Assembly (NCBI GenBank): GCA_002423305.1
Contig: DIVI01000105.1
Coordinates: 1 to 5,099, forward strand
DNA: 5,099 nucleotides
Direction: 5' to 3'
Source of the DNA: Methylococcus sp. UBA6136
Lineage (GTDB): Bacteria > Pseudomonadota > Gammaproteobacteria > Methylococcales > Methylococcaceae
Each line of letters begins with the position of its first letter. The stretch's first letter is position 1. Shown one piece after another: positions 1 through 5,042 of the stretch. The notes under the pieces were generated by a model. The model ran no database searches, was not told where the DNA came from, and was given only the letters and a program-made list of their open reading frames with translations. A program made the translations under genes and the position numbers.

Positions 1-23
1 GCACTTCAGATTTGAATCCGCCA

Positions 24-326
24 TCAGTTTTTGTCCGTCAATCGAAATCTCAGTGTGTAGGTATCATCATAAGCAGGGTATGTCCCAACAGTTTCATCGG
101 GTTTAACCTCCTCAGAAATGACAATCATCTGCTTTCCTGCCGCTCTTGCAAAAGTTTCCGCACTGTTCTTGACTTCCAACTTCAAATCATTCAAGTCATA
201 GCCCCAGCCACCCACACGAGTGATCTCATAAGTGTCCGCTGAAATCGTATTGACGGCAGGGGGCGAACCGGGGCTGACACAGGCCATTAATGAAGCCGAT
301 ACGGCTAAAACGAATAGTTTCTTCAT
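24..326 (-). CDS. Small predicted outer-membrane lipoprotein of unknown function
   Basis: The 100-residue product starts with a short basic end (MKK), a hydrophobic stretch and a lipobox-like L13-M14-A15-C16, so it should be cleaved before C16 and lipidated. Met at the -2 position is slightly unusual. Residue +2 is Val, not Asp, which favours sorting to the outer membrane. The mature part is about 85 residues, with a Tyr/Gly-rich segment (residues 33-43, containing the only Trp, W41), a likely amphipathic helix (45-63) and two beta-like stretches (66-72 and 88-96). C16 is the only cysteine. The layout (strand, helix, 'AGK', strand) recalls small uncharacterised proteobacterial lipoproteins, but I do not recognise the family. 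It follows the porin gene on the same strand after 67 bases with no clear terminator, so it may be co-transcribed. Its own Shine-Dalgarno is poor: AAGAG lies 14 bases upstream. The reading frame and signal are convincing; the function is unknown. Confidence 0.72.
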   Translation of the reverse strand: MKKLFVLAVSASLMACVSPGSPPAVNTISADTYEITRVGGWGYDLNDLKLEVKNSAETFARAAGKQMIVISEEVKPDETVGTYPAYDDTYTLRFRLTDKN

Positions 327-393
327 AGGTAATTGTGATTCTCTTGCAAATAACCGGGTTTAACCAGAATTTCCATACTGGCTAAGAAGCGAG

Positions 394-1896
394 TTAATAC
401 ATGAAGGCGATACCGAGATTGTACTGATCCGGGAGTTTTCCTGCAGCCGAATTAAAGTTCTGATAATCGAACTTTACCGCTACATTCTCAATCGGCTTAT
501 ACGTTAGGCCGGCCTGATAGATCCATCGGTTATAGAGACCATCATAGTCATCAAAGCCATCGGGTACGCTGGCAAGCGTATTGTAGGATTCGTAACGGAA
601 AAATGGGGCAATGTACTGCACCGTATCTTTCCATAGCCAAGGCATCACATTGTAGGCCGCTTCCGTATACCAACCGTAGTTCTGACTACCAATGGTTTCA
701 CCCTTGGCCGCACTCAATTGAGCGGCATTGCCAATACTGCCAAACGCTCCAAGGGCCCGCATTTCTATGCCCTGCCAGTGCCACTGTAGATGACCTTCAT
801 ACAGCTGAGTAAAGGCATTCACCTCCTGACGGCCATACGCCTGGCTGCTGTATTCATAGCCCTGCCCAGAGTTGCCAACCCAAGCCGAAGCACCAGCTAG
901 TAGCCCGGGAGCAAAAGGCATGTCGTAATCCAGCCGGCCGGTAAATGCAAAGTCTTCGGCAATGGCCTTACTGCCTGATTGTCGTCCATCTCTAATGCCA
1001 GCGCTGGTAAAGCCCTCCGCATTCAAGCCATTCATACCATACATACGGTATTGAAGTCCGGGTGCAATCTGTCCAAAAACCCCCGCCCCAATTTCACGCC
1101 ATGTAGTCGGAATAATTGTGCGCTCCACCTGTGGACGGTAGTTGCCGTGATAGGTCGGTCCTTCGTGAATTTCGTTAATAAAGCCCATCGGTACGAGCGT
1201 CAAGCCGGCACGAACATTGGCATAGTCTTTAAGCAGAAAGTCCAGATACGAGAATTCTACCGACACCTCACCCTTCTCCTCAGATCCTTCGCCGGTGGTG
1301 CCATGCTCAAACTCGAATTCGTTGTTGAGAATGATCCAGTCATTGAATTTGTAACCGGCATAAATGACAGCCCTAAGGTTATCAATGGTCGATTTTTTGT
1401 CCTCACTGTAATCCGAGAAAACCCACTCGCCATAACCACCGATGGAGAGACCCTGATTGACACGGTAGACCTCCGAGGCCGCCGGACCATAACCATACTG
1501 GACCTTGTATTCCCGCTTGTCGGGGATGTAAAGCTGCGTCTTAAGCTTCTCGACCTCAGAAGCCAGGATATCGGTCTTCCTCTCACTTTCGGTTTTTGTG
1601 GATTTCTTGGCGCTGGAAGAGGGTTGAGCTGTGGAAGTATCGGCCTTGGCCGAAGTCGAAACCACCTTGTCACCCGAAGCGGAATAGGCCGACTGACTGG
1701 CATCCGTTTTCCCTCCCGCAGACTCATTCTGGGTGATGCGCAACTTCAACTCTTCGATCTGCTTTTGTTGTTGCTCGATGATCCGCCACATGTCATCGAG
1801 GGAGGCGGGCTTGGCTTTCTTGGCTTCGACAGCCGTCGCACCGAGCGCCAGCGCGACAGCGACCGAGAGAATGATTGGTTGTTTTGTTAAGGACAT
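394..1896 (-). CDS. Outer-membrane porin-like beta-barrel with N-terminal periplasmic coiled coil
   Basis: I chose the ATG at 1896 (500 residues). It has AAGG six bases upstream and opens a clean signal peptide (residues 1-25, cleavage after VEA). The in-frame extension to 2010 has no signal peptide and would run through the promoter. After cleavage come a coiled coil (about 32-58, rich in Gln/Glu/Lys/Leu), a Ser/Thr/Lys/Ala-rich linker (about 59-107) and a second short helix (107-122). A barrel follows (about 140-500) with alternating hydrophobic and aromatic strands and a C-terminal Tyr, the usual signal for BAM-dependent assembly. The segment at 229-292 ('GLTLVPMGFINE', 'HEGPTYHG', 'IIPTTWREIGAG', 'YGMNGLNA') matches what I know of a family of phosphate-selective-porin-like proteins often annotated only as porin or hypothetical protein. 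It probably forms a channel in the outer membrane, with the coiled coil reaching into the periplasm. The solute is unknown. It is transcribed divergently from the di-haem peroxidase and probably with the downstream lipoprotein. Confidence 0.85.
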   Translation of the reverse strand: MSLTKQPIILSVAVALALGATAVEAKKAKPASLDDMWRIIEQQQKQIEELKLRITQNESAGGKTDASQSAYSASGDKVVSTSAKADTSTAQPSSSAKKSTKTESERKTDILASEVEKLKTQLYIPDKREYKVQYGYGPAASEVYRVNQGLSIGGYGEWVFSDYSEDKKSTIDNLRAVIYAGYKFNDWIILNNEFEFEHGTTGEGSEEKGEVSVEFSYLDFLLKDYANVRAGLTLVPMGFINEIHEGPTYHGNYRPQVERTIIPTTWREIGAGVFGQIAPGLQYRMYGMNGLNAEGFTSAGIRDGRQSGSKAIAEDFAFTGRLDYDMPFAPGLLAGASAWVGNSGQGYEYSSQAYGRQEVNAFTQLYEGHLQWHWQGIEMRALGAFGSIGNAAQLSAAKGETIGSQNYGWYTEAAYNVMPWLWKDTVQYIAPFFRYESYNTLASVPDGFDDYDGLYNRWIYQAGLTYKPIENVAVKFDYQNFNSAAGKLPDQYNLGIAFMY

Positions 1897-1932
1897 GACC
1901 GACCTTGCTTCGTTGATTAAGACGGGGCCAGC

Positions 1933-1962
1933 AGTATAGATGTTTCTTGATATTAGATGCAA
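1933..1962 (-). promoter_or_regulatory. Predicted sigma-70-like promoter of the porin gene
   Basis: Read on the minus strand, a -35 box TTGCAT (1957-1962) and a -10 box TATACT (1933-1938, 5 of 6 consensus bases) are separated by 18 bases. Transcription would start near 1926 and give a leader of about 30 bases before the ATG at 1896, a normal distance. The -10 is good and the -35 matches only in TTG. Confidence 0.5.
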
Positions 1963-1974
1963 ATCGTTCTTATT
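1956..1974. promoter_or_regulatory. Possible Fur-like operator shared by two divergent promoters
   Basis: The 19-mer GATGCAAATCGTTCTTATT matches the classical Fur box (GATAATGATAATCATTATC) at 10 of 19 positions by direct comparison, which is borderline. Its position is suggestive: it covers the -35 box of the porin promoter and touches the -35 box of the peroxidase promoter. A repressor bound here would block both. Another AT-rich-site regulator could equally use it, or it may be chance. Confidence 0.25.
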
Positions 1975-2002
1975 GGCTTCATGGTTCACATGCTGGCATA
2001 AT
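1973..2002 (+). promoter_or_regulatory. Predicted sigma-70-like promoter of the di-haem peroxidase gene
   Basis: A -35 box TTGGCT (1973-1978, 4 of 6 consensus bases) and a -10 box CATAAT (1997-2002, 5 of 6) are separated by 18 bases. Transcription would start near 2009, leaving a leader of about 26 bases before the ATG at 2035. The leader has no strong Shine-Dalgarno sequence. Confidence 0.5.
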
Positions 2003-2034
2003 TGAGCCATCTATTTGCTCTAACGGCCTGACCC

Positions 2035-3252
2035 ATGAAGTCTCAACCCATCATCCCGCTTGTCCTTTCGGCCCTGATGGCCTTCAGTGCTCTATCAAGT
2101 GCCGCGCCGGCTATTGGCCGCAAGGCCACGCTTGGGCAACTCATTTTCTTCGACAAAAACCTGTCAAACCCGCCAGGGCAAGCCTGTGGTTCTTGCCACG
2201 ATCCTAAGCGGTTCTTTACGGATCCTGACCAATCCAAGCCAACTTCAGAGGGCGTGATAGAGGGGCGCTATGGCAGCCGCAACGCCCCAACCCTGTTTTA
2301 CACAAGCGCGTCACCTACCTTTCACTTCGACAAGACTGAAGGCCTATTCATCGGTGGACAATTCGTGGATGGCAGGGCGGCTACGGTGGCTCAGCAGGCT
2401 AGGCAGCCTTTCCTAGAGCCCTTGGAGATGAACAATGCAGATGCACTGGAGGTGGTTGAGAAAGTCCGCCTGTCCAAATACGCAACGCTATTTAAGGGTG
2501 TTTTTGGTCCCAACTCTCTGAGCAACCCAGAACAGGCTTATCAGAATATTGCCCATGCAATTGCTGCTTTTTTAAGTCTGCCGGATTTCTCCCCAATGAC
2601 TTCGAAATACGATTACTACCTACAGGGCAAGGTGACCTTTACTGCCCAGGAGCGCCGAGGGCGCGCCATCTTCGAAGATGAACACAAAGGGAATTGCGCG
2701 GCGTGTCATCCTTCCCGTCCCGTGCAAAACGGCGCGAAAAAGCCTCTATTCACTGATTTCAGTTATGACAATCTGGGAGTCCCCAGGAACCCAACCAATC
2801 TCTTCTACAAACAATCAGCCGAATTCAATCCGCTAGGTTCCAAGTTTGTGGACAGAGGACTGGGCGATCATGTGGAAGATCCCCATGAGGACGGCAAATT
2901 CAAGGTGCCGACCCTCCGAAACATTGAATGGACAGCCCCTTACATGCACAACGGCTATTTCAAGACCTTGCGGGGTGTGGTGAATTTCTACAACACGCGG
3001 GATGAGAAGCCGCGCTGTGCAAGCAACTGGCTGACCGAGACGCAGGCCCTACAACAAGGATGCTGGCCAGTGGCGGAAATCACCACAAACGTGAATCACG
3101 ATGAACTGGGTCATCTTGGCTTGACTGCGCAGCAAGAGGAGGATCTGGTCGCATTTCTGAAGACTCTGACTGATGGCTATGCCCCTCAGCGCCGAAATCT
3201 TGAATGGACCTTTAGGGAGAGACTGGGATCCGCTCGTCATTGTTTCCAATAA
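2035..3252 (+). CDS. Periplasmic di-haem cytochrome c peroxidase, MauG-like (CcpA/MauG superfamily)
   Basis: The 405-residue product has a signal peptide (1-23 or 24, cleaved near SSAA) and two haem c sites, C51-GS-CH55 and C221-AA-CH225, the hallmark of the CCP/MauG superfamily. The order of motifs fits: 'GSRNAPT' (80-86), 'DGRA' (112-115), Q121 and E131 (aligning with the active-site Gln and Glu of bacterial peroxidases), 'YDNLGVPRNP' (244-253), 'VPTLRN' (291-296), 'APYMHNG' (301-307) and 'VVNFYN' (315-320). Y319 aligns with the axial Tyr of MauG rather than the Met of classical peroxidases. No His is found at the distal-ligand position before 'GSRN'. V111 stands where a Trp between the haems is usual ('FWDGRA'). 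P125 matches the conserved distal Pro. Extra cysteines C328, C343 and C403 and a basic tail after residue 381 are unusual. The enzyme should act in the periplasm on H2O2, with a c-type cytochrome or a protein as electron donor. Whether it is a plain peroxidase or oxidises a protein partner is open. The start is supported by the signal peptide, but the Shine-Dalgarno is weak. Confidence 0.92.
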   Translation: MKSQPIIPLVLSALMAFSALSSAAPAIGRKATLGQLIFFDKNLSNPPGQACGSCHDPKRFFTDPDQSKPTSEGVIEGRYGSRNAPTLFYTSASPTFHFDKTEGLFIGGQFVDGRAATVAQQARQPFLEPLEMNNADALEVVEKVRLSKYATLFKGVFGPNSLSNPEQAYQNIAHAIAAFLSLPDFSPMTSKYDYYLQGKVTFTAQERRGRAIFEDEHKGNCAACHPSRPVQNGAKKPLFTDFSYDNLGVPRNPTNLFYKQSAEFNPLGSKFVDRGLGDHVEDPHEDGKFKVPTLRNIEWTAPYMHNGYFKTLRGVVNFYNTRDEKPRCASNWLTETQALQQGCWPVAEITTNVNHDELGHLGLTAQQEEDLVAFLKTLTDGYAPQRRNLEWTFRERLGSARHCFQ

Positions 3253-3259
3253 CGATACA

Positions 3260-3272
3260 GTTATGCCATAAC
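3260..3272. repeat. Short perfect dyad after the peroxidase gene
   Basis: GTTATG-C-CATAAC is a perfect 6+1+6 inverted repeat beginning eight bases after the peroxidase stop codon. The one-base centre is too short for an RNA hairpin loop unless the inner pairs open, so a protein-binding site is more natural than a terminator. Chance cannot be excluded. Confidence 0.35.
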
Positions 3273-3289
3273 AAGTGGGATTGTAAATT

Positions 3290-3382
3290 ATGAAGGCCGA
3301 CGTAAACTCTGGCTCACCGTCGGTATGGCATTCCCCTCCGACCGGCTTCAGAGTCTTGCTCCTCCTTAGTTAGTATGCTTCA
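3290..3382 (+). other. Structured 3' region of the peroxidase transcript; possible 3'-UTR-derived small RNA
   Basis: Several inverted repeats overlap here. CCGACG (3297-3302) pairs with CGTCGG (3318-3323). GTCGG (3319-3323) can instead pair with CCGAC (3338-3342). ACTCTG (3306-3311) pairs with CAGAGT (3349-3354). The region runs straight into the terminator at 3383-3413, as in 3'-UTR-derived small RNAs. A 27-codon reading frame (3290-3373) also fits in it, but has only a weak ribosome-binding site and no recognisable product. No known RNA family is recognised and no plus-strand gene follows for over 900 bases, so a riboswitch or attenuator role is unlikely. Confidence 0.22.
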
Positions 3383-3413
3383 GGCCCGCCTCCTCCGAGA
3401 CGGGTCTTTTTTT
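3383..3413 (+). terminator. Rho-independent terminator of the peroxidase transcript
   Basis: A G+C-rich stem pairs GGCCCG (3383-3388) with CGGGTC (3401-3406), with one G-T wobble. It continues through a C/A mismatch into CTC (3390-3392) with GAG (3397-3399) around a four-base loop, and is followed at once by seven T (3407-3413). This is a standard intrinsic terminator on the plus strand. It lacks a T-tract on the other side, so it should not serve the convergent methyltransferase gene. Confidence 0.85.
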
Positions 3414-3425
3414 GTCGAATCAATA

Positions 3426-3448
3426 AGGGTGAGACGTGCAGCTACCCT
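3426..3448 (-). terminator. Weak hairpin behind the methyltransferase gene, possible terminator
   Basis: AGGGT (3426-3430) pairs with ACCCT (3444-3448), extended by AG/CT after a one-base bulge, around an eight-base loop. On the minus strand it begins eight bases after the methyltransferase stop codon and is followed by TTATTGATT, only a poor T-tract. It could be a weak terminator. Confidence 0.25.
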
Positions 3449-3456
3449 GACCCGTT

Positions 3457-4293
3457 TCACGCTGACCTCGAACGCAGCGCATGGGCAATGATGGCCGCCG
3501 TTGCTGCCACATTCAGTGACTGGATCGCGCCTGATCCAGGCAAGGTCAAGAACTCATCACATTGATTCAATGTAGCGCGATCGAGACCTTGCTCCTCATT
3601 ACCCAGCAGAATCAGTCCCGGGTCCCGATGCAATTGCAGCGCCTCCAGCGTCTGACCCTGGCGACTCAACGCAGTACCGACGATACGACCGTGTCCCTTC
3701 AGTTCCCGAAGCAAGGCCAGCAGATTCGTGGCTCGATAGATCTTCATACAATCCAGGCCGCCTTCGGCAATGCGATAGGCCGCATCCGACAGGCCGGCCT
3801 GCTGCGGATGGTCGGACAGCACCAGATGCCCGAAGCCAAAAAAGGCCAGACTCCGTGCGATGGCACCCACGTTGTGCGGATTGCCGATGCCATCCAGAAC
3901 AAACAGGGAACTGCCCGCACCCAGCAGACGCCTGCATTCGGGAGCTGTCAACCGATGCTCGGGCTGGGGTTCGGCAACGGCGACCACACCCCCATGCAGG
4001 ACCGTGCCGGCAATTTTCGTCAACTCATCCGCATCGACCCTGCGGTAAGGTCGGCGGAATTGGGCCATCCGGGCACAAAAGTCACCCACTTGCCGAGTCT
4101 GCCGGTCCTCATAAAACAGCCTGACCACCCTGTCAGGAGCATGCTGGAACAGCGACCTGACCGCCGAGAGCCCCGCCACTTTTAAAAGAGAAGAACTCCT
4201 GCCTGTGCTGGATTCCTGATGATGACGAACCGGTCGATCCGTCCGCTCACTTTCTTTAGGGAAGCGTCGATGGCCAGGGGGTGTACGGGACAA
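3457..4293 (-). CDS. SpoU/TrmH-family (SPOUT) RNA 2'-O-methyltransferase
   Basis: The 278-residue product has the three SpoU motifs in order: motif 1 'LDGIGNPHNVGAIARS' (133-148) with the invariant Asn and Arg (N138, R147), motif 2 'ILLGNEEQGLD' (228-238), and motif 3 'LPGSGAIQSLNVAATAAI' (251-268). The last two form the knotted S-adenosylmethionine pocket. Residues about 38-110 form the L30e-like substrate-binding domain ('VAGLSAVRSLF', 'HGGVVAVAEP'). The enzyme should transfer a methyl group to the ribose 2'-OH of a tRNA or rRNA nucleotide in the cytoplasm; the target is not decided by the sequence. It resembles YfiF/RlmB-type members more than the short TrmL type, which lacks the N-terminal domain. 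The first 37 residues are polar and basic and probably disordered. The start is a TTG, chosen because AGGAAGGAAGG lies six bases upstream and no ATG occurs before M76, inside the substrate-binding domain. The gene diverges from rluE. Confidence 0.9.
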   Translation of the reverse strand: MSRTPPGHRRFPKESERTDRPVRHHQESSTGRSSSLLKVAGLSAVRSLFQHAPDRVVRLFYEDRQTRQVGDFCARMAQFRRPYRRVDADELTKIAGTVLHGGVVAVAEPQPEHRLTAPECRRLLGAGSSLFVLDGIGNPHNVGAIARSLAFFGFGHLVLSDHPQQAGLSDAAYRIAEGGLDCMKIYRATNLLALLRELKGHGRIVGTALSRQGQTLEALQLHRDPGLILLGNEEQGLDRATLNQCDEFLTLPGSGAIQSLNVAATAAIIAHALRSRSA

Positions 4294-4299
4294 AACGGG

Positions 4300-4310
4300 C
4301 CTTCCTTCCT
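4300..4310 (-). promoter_or_regulatory. Strong Shine-Dalgarno that decides the TTG start of the methyltransferase
   Basis: On the minus strand AGGAAGGAAGG ends six bases before the TTG at 4293. It is the best ribosome-binding site in the window and the main reason for accepting the non-ATG start. Confidence 0.7.
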
Positions 4311-4314
4311 GATT

Positions 4315-4339
4315 GGGTAATAGACACGCTATTCTACCC
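4315..4339. repeat. Imperfect inverted repeat between the methyltransferase gene and rluE
   Basis: GGGTA-ATAG (4315-4323) pairs with CTAT and TACCC (4329-4332 and 4335-4339) around a five-base spacer with a two-base bulge: nine pairs in total. It sits in the 88-base divergent gap. On the minus strand it contains a -10-like TAGAAT (4331-4336), and on the plus strand a weaker TATTCT (4330-4335), but I found no good -35 for either. It could be an operator, or a hairpin in the leader of one transcript. Confidence 0.35.
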
Positions 4340-4381
4340 GCAGCACTCCTCAGACCTCGCTAATCCCAAAGCCCGCGCCGT

Positions 4382-5014
4382 ATGCCACGCCTGATCCTGT
4401 TCAACAAACCCTACGGCGTACTCTCGCAGTTCACCGACCGTGACAGCGGTCGAAAAACTCTTGCAGATTACCTTTCCATCCCAAAAGCACGTCCCGCTGG
4501 GCGCCTCGATTACGACAGCGAGGGGCTTTTATTGCTGACCGATAGTGGGGCACTCCAAGCCCAGATCGCCGATCCGCGGCACAAAATGGCCAAGGTTTAC
4601 TGGGCGCAGGTCGAAGGAATCCCCGCCGCATCGGCGCTGGAAAAACTCAGGCACGGACTGTTGCTCAATGATGGCCCCACCCGACCCGCAGAGGCCCAGA
4701 TCATAGGGGAACCCGTCGGATTATGGTCACGCGACCCGCCCATTCGATACCGGGCCGCCATCCCAACCACCTGGATCGAGCTGACCCTGAAAGAAGGGCG
4801 AAACCGACAAGTACGGCGCATGACCGCCGCCGTGGGTCATCCCACCCTCCGGCTGATTCGTGCAGCGATTGGGCCCTGGACGCTGGACTCACTCGAATTG
4901 GGCCGTTGGCGGGAAATCATGATCGATGCAACCTACGATGAAATACCCATCCGCGCATCTCGCCGACTCAAGCCCGCACATTCGGCTTCACACCGGAAAG
5001 CACCCCGTTCGTAG
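4382..5014 (+). CDS. rluE: 23S rRNA pseudouridine synthase RluE (RsuA/RluB/E/F family)
   Basis: The 210-residue product is close in length to E. coli RluE (about 217) and shares its landmarks: 'LILFNKPYGVLSQFTD' (4-19), the catalytic 'GRLDYDSEGLLLLT' (40-53) with nucleophile D43, 'KVYWAQVEGIP' (71-81), 'LNDGPTRPA' (95-103), 'IPTTWIELTLKEGRNRQVRRMTAAVGHPTLRL' split over 127-158, and the terminal 'GRWREI' (174-179). There is no N-terminal S4 domain, as expected for RluE. The known E. coli enzyme converts U2457 of 23S rRNA, near the peptidyl-transferase centre, to pseudouridine; the same role is inferred here. The last 30 residues are a basic tail without family motifs. The ATG at 4382 begins directly at the conserved N-terminus, although the Shine-Dalgarno is weak. 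Confidence 0.93.
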   Translation: MPRLILFNKPYGVLSQFTDRDSGRKTLADYLSIPKARPAGRLDYDSEGLLLLTDSGALQAQIADPRHKMAKVYWAQVEGIPAASALEKLRHGLLLNDGPTRPAEAQIIGEPVGLWSRDPPIRYRAAIPTTWIELTLKEGRNRQVRRMTAAVGHPTLRLIRAAIGPWTLDSLELGRWREIMIDATYDEIPIRASRRLKPAHSASHRKAPRS

Positions 5015-5042
5015 TTCAGAAACCCACCCTGGTGACAAATAG

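Noticed and set aside
352..360. Short dyad AACC-G-GGTT in the gap between porin and lipoprotein genes, considered as a terminator
   Set aside because: Four pairs around one base cannot form a stable hairpin, and no T-tract follows on the minus strand.
979..1890. A 303-codon plus-strand reading frame lying wholly antisense to the porin gene
   Set aside because: It has no recognisable domain, and its Leu/Gly-rich end is just the reverse reading of the porin's coiled coil and signal peptide. The porin on the other strand has a signal peptide, barrel motifs, promoter and Shine-Dalgarno.
1897..2010. A 38-residue N-terminal extension of the porin frame from an ATG at 2010
   Set aside because: It would bury the signal peptide inside the protein and run through the predicted promoter. 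The ATG at 1896 has an AAGG at good spacing.
1947..2207. An 86-codon plus-strand frame overlapping the start of the peroxidase gene
   Set aside because: It is out of frame with a confidently identified gene, has no signal or domain, and begins upstream of the predicted transcription start.
3290..3373. A 27-codon plus-strand frame considered as a real small gene
   Set aside because: It has only a weak GTGGGA upstream, no family resemblance, and coincides with inverted repeats that better explain the conserved-looking structure. It is kept only as an alternative within the small-RNA finding.
3562..4185. A 207-codon plus-strand frame antisense to the methyltransferase gene
   Set aside because: It shows no known motif, whereas all three SpoU motifs are intact on the minus strand.
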